64,000 nucleotides of DNA from Pisaster brevispinus (taxonomy: Eukaryota > Echinodermata > Asteroidea > Forcipulatida > Asteriidae). A model generated the notes under the pieces. That model saw only the letters and a program-made list of their open reading frames with translations. It did not search any database and had not been told where the DNA came from. The position numbers and the translations under genes were made by a program. Where the stretch lies: contig JAMKCF010000001.1 in NCBI GenBank assembly GCA_023634235.1, positions 6,574,758-6,638,757 of the forward strand, written 5' to 3'. The number at the start of each line of letters is the position of its first letter. Position 1 is the first letter of the stretch. Positions 11,828 through 22,019 of this stretch are shown here, in pieces.

Positions 11828-11916
11828 GGCGGACAGCTCCGGGCGGAAGCTGGCTCCGGCGGAAGCTGACTCCGGGCGGAAGCTGACTCCGGGCGGAAGC
11901 TGACTCCGGGCGGATG
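11828..11916. repeat. Short GC-rich tandem repeat in the gypsy leader
   Basis: About four copies of an 18-20 bp unit built on GACTCCGGGCGGAAGCT, immediately upstream of gag. Confidence 0.85.
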
Positions 11917-11939
11917 TTGTTCCGGACAAATACTCGCAC

Positions 11940-12305
11940 CGGCTCAGTATACTGCTGGATTTGGCGACTCTCTGTCTAATTGACGTTCCCTCCCCCGGCT
12001 CGGTATAAACCACTACCGGGCCTTGGCGACTCTCCGTTCCTGTAGCTTTCCCTCTCCGGCTCGGTATAAACCAGTGCCGGGCCTTGACGACTATCTGTCA
12101 CCGTACCTTTCCCTCTCCGGCTCGGTATAAACCACTGCCGGGCCTTGACGACTCTCCGTTCCTGTAGCTTTCCCTTTCCGGCTCGGTATAAACCACTGCC
12201 GGGCCTTGACGACTATCTGTCACCGTAGCTTTCCCTCTCTGGCTCGGTATAAACCACTGCCGGGTTTTGACGACTATCTGTCACCGTAGCTTTCCCTCTC
12301 CGGCT
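11940..12305. repeat. 61-bp tandem repeats in the gypsy leader
   Basis: Six copies. CTCGGTATAAACCA recurs at 11999, 12060, 12121, 12182 and 12243, exactly 61 bp apart, with a diverged first unit at 11940. Each unit contains CGGTATAAACC, a TATA-like core on the plus strand. They lie between the primer site and gag. Confidence 0.95.
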
Positions 12306-12333
12306 ACTCCTAAATTGTCCTAATTGTGGGCAA

Positions 12334-12352
12334 GAACCCACCGCTGCCGCCA
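12334..12352 (-). other. Primer-binding site of the gypsy element
   Basis: One base inside the 5' LTR, the minus strand reads TGGCGGCAGCGGTGGGTTC. A TGG start adjoining the LTR is typical of a site pairing with a tRNA 3' end (CCA). I do not assign the tRNA. Confidence 0.6.
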
Positions 12353-12353
12353 A

Positions 12354-12710
12354 TGTAACGTGCCCGCGGCGCAGTCTAAGGTCTTTAATTATCTTAGGAA
12401 TAATTCTGATAAACAACAATAACAAACAAACGACAGACAACGAGGAAGTAAATAGCCACAGAAACGGTTCTTGGTTTCTCTGATTTCTTTTCTGATTAGG
12501 GCTTATTTTATTCAATCCAATCACTTCTTTTTACTTACATAATTCTTCTCAATTTCTGTGAGGCATACACGAGTCTTCTCTCTTCAGCGTCAAGGCACAG
12601 ACTGAGAGCACGCTGCATTTCCGCGCCACATGCTTGGCACATGTCCCAGATCACGCAGGGGTCACACAGCGAACACGGGACTGGCTCGTGATCAGCCCTT
12701 GCTCGCTACA
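12354..12710 (-). repeat. 5' LTR of the gypsy element
   Basis: 357 bp, same ends as the left copy, followed by the target duplication ATAC at 12711-12714. Confidence 0.95.
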
Positions 12711-13103
12711 ATACTATAGTTGTCACACAAGCATGAGTGGAATATGGAAAAATATAATGTTGCGCTTCTGCGTCCCATATCCAACGAGGCCCAAGGCTTA
12801 GTTGGAACTTGGATATGGGACACAGATACCCTATGTTTGTAGTTCATGAGCGCACATGTTTTAACACAAATGTTATCCTCCTGCTGACGTGTGTCTTCAT
12901 ACTTTGTTCCGTGGGATATGGGTTTGCAGCTTACAATACATGTATAAAATTATACCACATCCCCTTGACCAATCAGGATCGAGACTAAATTGTTACGCAC
13001 GTGAGATCGAAGAAAAAAATGTTTAAATAAATGGTTCAAAGCATCAATAGCCCCCAAATTGGTTATTTCTTTACCCCTACTTTCTTTCTTTTTTCTTTCC
13101 CAG

Positions 13104-13208
13104 ATCCTGGTGAAGAAGAACCTACAGAAACCTTGTGTTTTACTGAGATCGATAGTGGGAATGATGCCAGCATAAACTTCACCCTCCATTTGTCCAGTGA
13201 TGAATCAG
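13104..13208 (+). pseudogene. Exon 2 of the DUF7869-type gene
   Basis: A pyrimidine-rich acceptor (TTTCTTTCCCAG) precedes it and the donor TCAG|GTAAAA follows. The 105-nt exon enters and leaves in the same phase. It encodes another FTEIDSGNDAS motif, linking it to exon 1 across the 8.3-kb gypsy insertion. Confidence 0.65.
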
Positions 13209-13466
13209 GTAAAATCTATGATTGAGAAAAGACATTTTGGTGACTCACAGCCAACCTGACCAATATTCCTCAGTACAAGCTTGTGAACAACCCACTGAAT
13301 TTATAGAAACCTTGTGTTTTACCGAGTGTCTACACAAGCAAGATCAAAAGGTGGTCTGATGCCTATAGAGGATATTGCCTACATTCCATTTAAACTGTTT
13401 TAAATTACATGTATTAACCAAAACATTTAGCAGCTTTATATTTATGATTAATACATTTATTTGCAG

Positions 13467-13616
13467 ATAAAGAGAACAGTGTGGCATTGGCTCATCAGAA
13501 CTGTCCAATGAATGAGTCTACAAGGGCACACAAGAAGGTTCGATTTGGAGACATGGCATATGAAGATGATGATGAGTCAGCTGATGCAGAGGATTACACT
13601 GTAACTGCAAGGAAAG
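13467..13616 (+). pseudogene. Exon 3 of the DUF7869-type gene: acidic linker
   Basis: Acceptor TTGCAG, donor AAAG|GTACAA, 150 nt, phase preserved on both sides. It encodes a basic RAHKKVRFGD patch followed by YEDDDESADAEDY. Confidence 0.6.
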
Positions 13617-14354
13617 GTACAAGTTCCAAGCCAGGGAACAGTGTGAAGGTTTGTTTTACCTCGGTTAACTTTTTTTCACCACTATTACACTAGATCATAC
13701 AGCAACCTAAAGACCCTTCTCAGATGGCTTCACTTTTTTAACGCTTGCCATAGTACTCACATTCGGCCAAGCTGGAGTGCTTCTGGAGTACTAATACACG
13801 GACACGTCACGCATGTGCGTAACAAAGAGGATCTGACAAAATATCCTCGCGGTCTCCCCCAACAAATAATTATTCTGACACATTTGTCAACCGGTTCTTC
13901 TGGTCCTCACTATGTTCGCCAACCACCCCAGTCAACATAATACTCAGACGCTGACCATACCCATAAAACATGTAAAAACATATTTACGGTTTTATGTTTA
14001 TCTCAAGTCAACAGTGTTGGAGTGTCACTGAATTGGACAGCACCATCATGTTTCAATCAAAAAATAAGTTGAATTTGTAGTCCTATTTTGTTTTAATTTC
14101 TTCTAAACAATTTTGAAACGAGAGGAGCTTTAAGCTGCATTAAGAAGCACATTATGTCAATATGTCATTGTGAGAGTTTTGTCTGTGCATTCGATAAAAT
14201 AGTTGTACTACTCATTACTTTCTATTTTTATTCACATGTATTTGTATGAAGAGTCATCACAAAAAAAGTAGGGAATACATATTTCTAGAGAAATGTTACA
14301 CATTCATTGAAGCATTTTTATGTTGTGTAATTTGGGGTAAGTTTTTTTCTATAG

Positions 14355-14651
14355 GTACATCTCGAATCACACCTTTGGCTACCATATTGACGAGACGATG
14401 TTGCAGTCAACATTGTGTGAGACGTGTAGATATAGGAGCAGCAACTAGCCCCCGCACTGCATTTTCCACTCACTCTGGACAGGCACAGAGGCAGTGGTTA
14501 CTCGGTTATTTCTTTGACCACCACCAAAAGAAAGACGGTTTAACTGAGTATGTGTATCTTATAGGTACTCAACGAGTTTGCTCGACGGCATGGAGAAATT
14601 TGCATGGGATCACCAAAACCAGATTTTACCAGTTAAAGAAAAGCTTCGAAG
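14355..14651 (+). pseudogene. Exon 4 of the DUF7869-type gene
   Basis: Acceptor TTCTATAG, donor GAAG|GTAAAT, phases match exons 3 and 5. It encodes a Cys/Arg-rich start (RRCCSQHCVRR), then WLLGYFFDHHQ and IGTQRVCSTAWRNLHGI, a conserved amino-side block of the family. Confidence 0.7.
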
Positions 14652-15081
14652 GTAAATACCACATTCTGAATTTACCTGGATTAGCAAACTGTACAAAATT
14701 AAGCTTCATGTTCAGGAAAACCCACATGTACAAATTTGTCAAATGTAATTCATGACAAACTTTGATTGCATTCCTCAATTGCACGTCCGAGTATTGCAGT
14801 TCCCAGCTGAAGTACTTTGACTTGCTTACTTTCGTTCTTGAAGGGGCACAACAAGTTTCCCTGTGTAAGGGGTACTTCTACAATGTAGTTAATATTATGA
14901 GAACATTAATTATGTTTATTCTGCATTTAAACTTTGGAAAGAGCAACACATCCAAAACCCTTTGAGTTCAATTTTTTTTAAGTTTTATTACTGACTACCT
15001 AAAAATAACTGTTGCAGATAGAGAAACTATGAATTATACATTTCATGAAAAACAAATTTACTGAACTGTTTTTTTTTGCAG

Positions 15082-15359
15082 GAGGATCAAGGAAATTACC
15101 ATCACAAGGCTTTCTTCGCAGGGGTGAAGTTACAATGAAGACAGCGCATTCCTTGGCATGGCTAGAGCGGTATGCTGGAAAGTGTGGGGACAAGTTACCT
15201 GATTCGAACAAAATCCGTTTTCCGTCTTGCCTGACCTAGGGGGATGTTTTTAACATGATGAAGACTGAGTTGGAGGATATCGGTGAGAAGGGATGTCAGG
15301 AGTCGGTATTCTACCGTCATTAGAGAATTAGAGATTTACAGCATATAGCAATCCTAAAG
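15082..15359 (+). pseudogene. Exon 5 of the DUF7869-type gene, with two TAG stops
   Basis: Acceptor TTTTTTTGCAG, donor AAAG|GTATGG. It encodes the helical segment TAHSLAWLERYAGKCGDKLP and ends in AILK in phase 0, matching the next exon. TAG at 15237-15239 and TAG at 15321-15323 are in frame. Each is one substitution from a plausible family residue (AAG Lys, TGG Trp). Confidence 0.7.
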
Positions 15360-15836
15360 GTATGGCAGAAGCTAGACCAAGAAGCAGCCTGTGTCCGCAC
15401 TGGTTCCCCACGTGCTATGTATATGAACTGGTATCTAAGGAACAATGCAGTGGGTATTAGTGTTTGATAACAACCAGTGCAGAAACCAGAGTTTTCAAGC
15501 TGGTTTCTAAAGAAATTGCTGTTACATTCAATACTTCCACACTGTCTAAATCTATTTCACAAAATATTTATAATTTAAATGCTAGAAACAATATGAACCA
15601 GTGCATCATAGATAATTTTCTTAAAACAAAGCCATTTTATCATTCAAAAGCACAAAGACAGCGTAACAAATGGGGCTACACCATAGAATAAAATTTCATA
15701 ACAGTTTCATACAAATTGTACACGAGAGAAAGGCCCTGACATGCTCCACCTTTTTATTACTAATTGGAATTTTAAAATGTTGGCAGCTATGCAAACATTT
15801 GTATATTGATGATTTTGATCAACAGTGATTTTTCAG

Positions 15837-15958
15837 GAAAACAGATTTGCTAAATGCGACCAGTGCACACTACTACGGACATCTATTCAGAAGACCCTAG
15901 ATAAGGTGAAGAGGCGAGAGCTCTATGAAAAGCGAGATAATCACCTGAGACATCAGAA
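15837..15958 (+). pseudogene. Exon 6 of the DUF7869-type gene: CxxC block
   Basis: Acceptor TTTTTCAG, donor GAA|GTAAGA. It encodes ENRFAKCDQCTLLRT and a basic helix. It ends two bases into a codon, which joins directly to 16529 to restore Asn. Confidence 0.7.
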
Positions 15959-16528
15959 GTAAGACTTGTGTATACAAACATTAAAGAACAAAAATATATG
16001 CATTTCTTTATCATTGTTAAATATACCACATGATAGGTTTGTGTTGGTTACACATCTATAGACATTTTATTACAACATGGCTTTTTTCTTTTAAAAAAAA
16101 ATGGTACAGTTAAATACAAAAAAAAAAGTTTCCTTATTGTACGTTCACCACTCCAATAAATTTTTATGAGGTATGGATACATTGGTGGACAGTGTTCCAA
16201 AGGTATGTACCTGCCTAAAGTCAAGATTGGGCATAGTAGTTAATAAAAAAAAATATTTGTACAAGTTTGAATATGAGTCTTCCTAATACAAGGCTAAGAA
16301 AATGTTTTTTTTATTCAGAACCCACATGCAACGCAAAGCAAAATTACAATATCTCGATGGCCATTCACTGCATCTGTGTTTTTTATTTTGTTTTTTGAAA
16401 AAACAAATTGCCCTAATGTTGGTAACATTCACTTATTTTCCCCAAAAAAAATTATTTAAAAGTGCCAATCCATTACCAGTAGGAGTCTCATAAGCTTTTA
16501 TTTTATCTTCATTCGCCTCTTTATACAG

Positions 16529-16918
16529 CAACGAGCACACAAAATACTATAAACATACTCAGAAGTCAAAGACATCTCCACAACAGTACATGTCAATAAT
16601 CATCGATGGCATGGACCAGAAGTCGACAAGCCTGCCAAGCTTCTTGGTTATACCAAAGTCCCTGTCATCGATGTGGAGATTGCCAACACACATAACCGGT
16701 GTCATTGTGCATGGGAGGGGACTCCAAGCTTTCATAGATTTCAAAGAGGTGCCACACGACAGCAACCTCACCATCAACGTGCTCATCCAAACCCTTCTCA
16801 AATACCCGTCCCTTCCGCCAACCCTGTACCTGCAATTGGATAACTGCGGCCGGGAAACAAGAACAAATTTGTTTTTGCTATTTGCTGTCTTCTTGTAGAG
16901 CTGGAGATATTTAAGAAG
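16529..16918 (+). pseudogene. Exon 7 of the DUF7869-type gene: core acidic motifs, frameshifted
   Basis: Acceptor TTATACAG, donor AAG|GTTAGC. It encodes YMSIIIDGMDQ near its start and LYLQLDNCGRE later, the first two conserved acidic motifs. The frame breaks near 16893, where a missing base turns the expected reading into a TAG. The shifted frame (VELEIFKK) then reaches the donor in phase 0, matching exon 8, so a one-base deletion is the simplest explanation. Confidence 0.75.
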
Positions 16919-17326
16919 GTTAGCAAATCTTTAAGTAATTTTATTTGTAAACTTTGAAAACCTTTCTTCTAATTTGGTTTGTTTGCTTGTCTTATCTCTT
17001 ACTTCCCTTGTACAGATGGAATAAATTTAGGTGTAAGATCTCTAAAAGCTACAAAAATGATATGCATAAAATGATCACCAATAAGTAAACTCTCGGACAG
17101 TATTCTTATCAATCGATGTGCACCTATTTTACAAACTAGTTTTTGGGCTTCGCCACAAAAGGCAACCCTTTGTTAGGCAAATTGGAGGCTACCGACTTCA
17201 TTGCACGCAGACGGAAGACATGAGTAACACAAACTACAATTTTGTAACTGTTTCTTACTATCCTCAAGGAGAAAAATCAAGTTATAATGGAGAAAGAAGC
17301 AATTTTTGGATTTCATGTTTTTCCAG

Positions 17327-17591
17327 AACAAGGTGAGCTTTTTTATGGTGGGGCATACCCATGAGGACATCGATCAGAGGTTTTTGAGGTTCTCTACATT
17401 CATCTCCAGGCACAAAGTGCACACATTCTCACTATTGTTGGACCTCCTACCGAAGGCATTCCAGAAGCCCAATGTTACAGCACAAAGGATCACACACTTA
17501 CTCAACTTCAGGGATTGGATTGAGCCCAATCTAAACCCAGTTGCAAAACACAGTAAACCACACGTGTTCAATTTCACCCGAGATGAGACAG
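17327..17591 (+). pseudogene. Exon 8 of the DUF7869-type gene: VGHTHEDIDQ block
   Basis: Acceptor TTTTTCCAG, donor ACAG|GTGAGT. It encodes FFMVGHTHEDIDQRF, the most recognisable block of the family and the third acidic motif, followed by a helical region. Confidence 0.8.
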
Positions 17592-17876
17592 GTGAGTACT
17601 GATGACATTAAATTGTGGAAGCACATTTTAAAAAGAAATGCTGCATGTGTAAACGAAGCGCAAAGTGACCAGAAACCTAGTGAACTTAAAATACAATAAA
17701 TCAGACTTTAAACAAATTGTATCAATATGAATAAGTTTGCATCAAGACATGTGGACAATGTGCAAAAGTATTTACGCGAAATTGTTTTCCAGAGCCCGAA
17801 GCAGTTATTACACTGGTTTACATTGCTTGTGGTACCCGCTGCTAATAATATAATAATTTGAACTGGCCTCTCAACC

Positions 17877-18022
17877 CCGGGTGCGCTCGGTGGTCTAGTG
17901 GTTATAAGACATAAGCTTTGGAAATGTGGGAGGTCATGGGTTTGAATCCCACCTGAGTAGTTAGCCTGTGTTTTTTTCTTTTTAAGGACCCGGGAAAGCT
18001 GTGGGTACACAGTGCTTCACAC
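17877..18022 (+). repeat. tRNA-derived SINE
   Basis: It carries an A-box-like TGGTCTAGTGG at 17891-17901 and a B box GGTTTGAATCCC at 17939-17950, spaced as in a tRNA gene. The tail is unrelated to tRNA (GGACCCGGGAAAGCTGTGGG). It lies in the intron between exons 8 and 9 of the DUF7869-type gene. The fold does not close into a full cloverleaf, so this is not a functional tRNA gene. Confidence 0.8.
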
Positions 18023-18107
18023 ATTAGTGTAGAGTTAAACTAAATTAGTATTTCCAGAGCCTGTTATACTGAAGAACCTTGACTATTTGTTTTGTTCCTT
18101 CACCTAG

Positions 18108-18367
18108 GCAAAGCTGTCATGCAAACAAAGGGCTGGGGTAGCACTGGGGAGAGTTGGCTACCTTGTACATCGTCTGCAGACATCGAGCATTATCTTCTTC
18201 TCAAACACCCACCTGAAGATCCCAAACCAACTGAACTTGACTTCAGTCCACTCCAGCTTCACAAACTGCAACGAGACCTGATCAAGGCGAGACCCTTTTT
18301 CGATGAGTCAGAGAGGAGAGAGTGGCAGGATCTTCTCTCTTGTTTTGCAATCTATGGAGTTCTGTGA
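18108..18367 (+). pseudogene. Exon 9 of the DUF7869-type gene
   Basis: Acceptor TTCACCTAG. The one-base phase from exon 8 gives Gly. It encodes KAVMQTKGWGS and a charged region (FDESERREWQDLL), ending at TGA 18365-18367 if no donor is used. No donor in the right phase for the next block was found, so the 3' edge is uncertain. Confidence 0.55.
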
Positions 18368-18900
18368 GGCTCTGAAAATAGCTGGGCCCAGTTGCATAGC
18401 TCTGCTTACTGCTGCATTCTATTTGTGGTGAACATTTTTTTTTACTGTCTGAGAAAGCCTGGCTTTGAATCTCATTGTTTTTTTACTCCTATATTTTTTG
18501 TTTTTTTGTTTTCCCCCAAACTAGCAAAACAATAAGAATATATACATAGACGGCACGTAATCGTCTATTATTAAAAGCACTCCTGATATGCTGCATTCTT
18601 TCAAGAACGCCATCTTATTAAGAAGTTGTGGTAAACTACCACTGAATCTGTAACAGCCTGTGACTGAATACGAAAGATCATTGCATCATTGAACATGCCA
18701 TTGACTACAACAAAAACAAGAAAACTGTGCTTTGTAGACATACAGAAAGTGATCGCTTTGAAGTAGCATTTTGTTGGAATATTTTCATCAACTACCTCTT
18801 GTATTTCTCAGGTCTATAAAATGCATTTCACTTAGCAGTAAAACTTTGTGTCTGAAGTTTATTTTCTTAACCACCAAAAACTTCATTGTAAAAATTACAG

Positions 18901-19040
18901 GAAACAAGGAACGTGTAGTCCAATTCCCCATTGCACAAATCCTTGGTTCGAAGATTGCTGCGGAAGGAACCTCAACAGGTACTGCAACGGCTCATACTGA
19001 AGACGATTTCATATCTGATGATTGTATGCAGCCACCTTGG
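18901..19040 (+). pseudogene. Possible exon 10 of the DUF7869-type gene
   Basis: Acceptor AAATTACAG at 18900. It encodes ERVVQFPIAQILGSKIAAEG and an acidic stretch. Donors lie at 18979 (CAG|GTACTG) or 19041 (TTGG|GTATTT). Its place in the gene rests on position and strand more than on recognised motifs. Confidence 0.4.
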
Positions 19041-19803
19041 GTATTTTTTTGGATTTAGATATATTGCCTGAAGAAACTCGAACATAAATATACGAATTGA
19101 TTTTTTAATGGCCCTAAATTTTACTAAGGTACTGGCAATATCATTTCAGGTGATTTTTTTTTTATAAATGATTTTGCCAATTTTTTTGAAACCCCGTTTG
19201 ATGCCCTAAGGGTATATTCATCTGCCCTGTCTCGGACCATAAGGCAATGCATAATTCATATACGAAATGAGCCCTAGGAGGACACTATGCTTTACACAGA
19301 AAGAGTATGATAGACAAGCTACAGAAATCGACATTCTGCTCTTCTGCATTACCTAGCTGATGGCCTGTATTATATGAATGTACTGCACTTTAATGTCAGG
19401 CCTTAGAGCTTTCAAACTATTTCCTCTGAACAGATTACGAGGGGTTCTAAAGGGATAGTACATGACTGGTTTTCAAATGGCTGATTTTATCTTAATACTC
19501 TAAATCATAAAATTAATCTACAAAATTGTCTCTAAAATAGGCGCTCACATTCTTGTCATGAAATCAGCCTATTATGGTATAAAAATTGTTTCCTATGCAT
19601 AATTGTATGCATGTTTAAATGATACCTCTTTATGTTGCCTTTGGAGGACATGGACATTCAGACTCATTTTTCTTGAATGCAACATCGCTTCATATCAACG
19701 TTAGACCAAAAGGTTGTAGATTTGCACTCATTAAAATCATCCAGATCGAATCACCAAAGCCCTACCATATATTTTTCAAAATGTATACTTCTTATATTTT
19801 AAG

Positions 19804-20247
19804 GTTCGTCTTGGAAAGAAGCCATCAAGCAAGACATTTTCAAGACTTGAAGTTGGCAAAATGGTGGCCACATATCTAGAGCAGTACTCCAATGAATTGC
19901 CACAAGTCGGAGAAGTCACCAACATCACGGAAGATGCGGTTCACCTCAACTGGTACTCAGGTACCTATTCCAGAAGGTGGCATGCCCTTAACATTCAAGA
20001 TATTGGCAAAACGCAGGTTTGGAGAGCTGAGGTCAAAAAGGCAGATATCATAGGAGAGCCTTTTGATCTAACCAAATCCTGCAAACTTCCAAAAGCTCTA
20101 GCCAAATTTGTTGTACTTTTGGTTATCCTAGCTTTTATAGTAATGCTTAAATATGCGTTTTTGGTTCTTTTTAAAACGAACGATAGCAACGTTTTGAACA
20201 TACAAAGTAATGAACTTGAGAGATTTGGTGTGGCATTTAAATATTAA
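19804..20247 (+). pseudogene. Last block of the DUF7869-type gene
   Basis: Open from an AAG acceptor at 19801-19803. It encodes FSRLEVGKMVATYLEQYS, GEVTNITEDAVHLNWYSG and EPFDLTKSCKLP, the usual carboxy-terminal block of the family. The hydrophobic run after KALAKF (20109 onward) is probably read-through of non-coding sequence to the stop at 20245-20247. Confidence 0.6.
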
Positions 20248-20559
20248 TTCACAAGTTTCATCAATGATCATGTTAAATGTCTTATTTAAAACCCTCCTAC
20301 TGACTGACCATTATGTACCATTCAGAATTCCAACTCTCACATTCCCTTATGGCTTCTTAAAAAGCTCAAACCCCTTTGTTTAAGCACACACATAGTAGTA
20401 GTATTTGATTCATACCGGTGAATCGTTTGAAATAGTCAATCATTTTCTATAAAACAGTTAACTTTTACAGGATTTTGAGCTATTTGAATGTCAATAAGAT
20501 GTGAAGTGTTAACTTTTGGCAATAAACTTGGTTCCACAAAAGTTAAAATTCAAAGTGAT

Positions 20560-20960
20560 GTCTGGCATGGACCTCCATGGTTATTTTGTCCCACACTTGC
20601 CTGACCAACTTGGATACACATGGCCCTCTACAATTCATGGATATTATTATCCCATACTTGGCTGACCAACTTGGATAAAGTTATCTCACATGGCCCTCTA
20701 CAAATCATGGATATTATTATCCCATACTTGGCTGACCAACTTGGATAATGTTATACTCACATGGCCCTCTACAAATCATGGATATTGTTATCCCACACTT
20801 GGCTGACCAACTCGGATAAAGTTATCTCACATGGCCCTCTACAAATCATGGATATTATTACCCCATACTTGGCAAACCAACCTGGATAATGTTATCTCAC
20901 ATGGCCCTCTACAAATTATGGATAATATCCCATACTTGTCTGGTCATTTTGGATATTGTT
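20560..20960. repeat. 70-bp tandem repeat array
   Basis: Five to six copies of a 70-71 bp unit. GGCCCTCTAC recurs at 20622, 20692, 20763, 20833 and 20903, within units containing CTTGGCTGACCAACTTGGAT. It has no coding potential. Confidence 0.93.
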
Positions 20961-21549
20961 ATCTCGCTCGTTGTTTCTATCAATCAAACTTAATCATAGT
21001 TCAAAGGCAGTTTGATGTCGAATTAGGAACTCAGAAACTGAATACAATGTAGATTTGTTATCCACCTTTGACCGAAGGGCCCAACTTGGTGGTAAGCAAT
21101 GTCAGGCATTAGGGAGCTACAACATACAAGGATAAAATACCTCAAACTTACTGGATAACTTTTACTGTTGACCAAGTGAGCGAGCAATAGTTGTTTATTA
21201 TGTTTCACTGGACATTTTCCGTCAATCAAAATGTTCCACACAAAAGAAAAAACGGGTCCAACAAAAGAGACGAGCACGTAGCGTCAAAATGTATCCGCAA
21301 TGACTTTGTATTTTTAAAAGGAATACATACAGTTTTCACAAAGCTTCCTTGTTTTTATTGCAGTTTTATACACAAATTTGTTTAATTTGACAGGATGTGC
21401 TTCTAAAAGCAACATATTACTCCACTTATTCAAATGTGCTGAGATTTGATCATTATTTCCGGAAATTTAGCACACACAAAAAATGTTTCAGCGAAATCTT
21501 CAATCTCATGAAAAAGTTGTTGTTCACATTAGTTCACTTTGGAAATACT
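20961..21549. other. No gene seen
   Basis: AT-rich sequence between the 70-bp array and the DIRS-like element, with only short unconvincing open frames. Confidence 0.5.
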
Positions 21550-22019
21550 GGTTGTTCCTGGTCAGCTTAGTGAAAATGTAAGCTGCTGTCGCTAACCTAA
21601 ATGGGAGCACATTAAAATGATAAAACCTCGTTTTCCCTTCGTTCTCCCATGAAAATCCCAGGTACGTTTTTGTGAGCTTCAAATATCTCTATATGATGAT
21701 AGGCAGATTTCAATTCAAAAGTGAACAAAAACTCCCCCGTTTGAAATATTTGTTTTGCAACTGACACGTCTTCATATTTAAACTCGAATTGCATCAAATG
21801 TGAGTTAATGTTTCTACAATCTAAAACCAGCCTTAATTTTCCACCCTTGCATTGAGCAACCGTTAAAGGATTGACCGTATAAGGCTTAATTTGTACCTCA
21901 GAAATGCACCCTTTCTCTAACGATTTCTTGATGTCTTCGATAACAATCCCACGGTGATCTCTGGCCGACTTATTGTTCTTCAAATGGGTTGACACCGGCA
22001 GAGTTCTAAAAGGGATCAT
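21550..22019 (-). pseudogene. DIRS-like reverse transcriptase, truncated (copy 1)
   Basis: ATG at 22019, overlapping the gag stop by ATGA. It encodes KPYTVNPLTVAQ, LRLVLDCRNINSHL and FKYEDVSVAKQIF, then ELKSAYHHIEIF, the first catalytic region, with Glu where most relatives have Asp. After a frameshift near 21625, the next conserved block (FNVLPF...TAAYIFTKL) reads in another frame down to about 21555, where the element stops. The sequence resembles DIRS/Ngaro-group reverse transcriptases. No tyrosine recombinase is left to confirm that. Confidence 0.75.

Larger units (their letters stand above)
4393..12710 (-). mobile_element. Full-length Ty3/gypsy LTR retrotransposon with an extra zinc-finger ORF
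   Basis: An 8,318-bp element on the minus strand, inserted in intron 1 of the DUF7869-type gene. The two LTRs (4393-4749 and 12354-12710) are each 357 bp and begin TGTAACG and end GCTACA. The flanks carry the 4-bp duplication ATAC (4389-4392 and 12711-12714). Order from the right: 5' LTR, primer site, tandem-repeat leader, gag, protease, reverse transcriptase/RNase H, integrase, zinc-finger ORF, polypurine tract, 3' LTR. I count about six LTR differences, so insertion is fairly recent. Even so, gag and pol contain several stops and frameshifts, so this copy is dead unless those are assembly errors. Confidence 0.95.
3691..20247 (+). pseudogene. DUF7869-type spliced gene, decayed (whole locus)
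   Basis: A plus-strand gene in eleven blocks. Splice phases agree for exons 1-8 and on into 18108-18367; the last two junctions are uncertain. The protein opens with repeated FTEIES motifs, then an acidic linker, a middle region (IGTQRVCSTAW, PSQGFLRRGE), a cysteine pair (FAKCDQC), and a core with IIIDGMDQ, LYLQLDN and VGHTHEDIDQ. The tail has GEVTNITEDAVHLNWY and FDLTKSCKLP. I recognise this as the DUF7869 family, widespread in invertebrate genomes, with no function I can name. The acidic residues of the three core motifs suggest an RNase H/DDE-like fold (inference). Three in-frame stops (TGA 3760-3762, TAG 15237-15239, TAG 15321-15323) and a one-base deletion near 16893 break it. A gypsy element fills its first intron. 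Assembly error is an alternative for the deletion, less so for three substitutions. Confidence 0.75.

Noticed and set aside
15082..15359. Stop-codon readthrough or amber recoding
   Set aside because: A third stop of another type and a frameshift elsewhere in the same gene point to ordinary decay.
16302..16493. Extra exon of the DUF7869-type gene after a good TTATTCAG acceptor
   Set aside because: Joining exon 6 directly to 16529 restores the codon and gives the family-like sequence (HLRHQ then NEHTKYYKH). Including this stretch inserts unrelated residues.
17877..17960. Functional tRNA gene
   Set aside because: A and B boxes are present, but the acceptor and anticodon stems do not pair and a SINE-type tail follows.
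20560..20960. CRISPR-like array
   Set aside because: The 70-bp units are directly adjacent with no unique spacers, and the sequence is eukaryotic.
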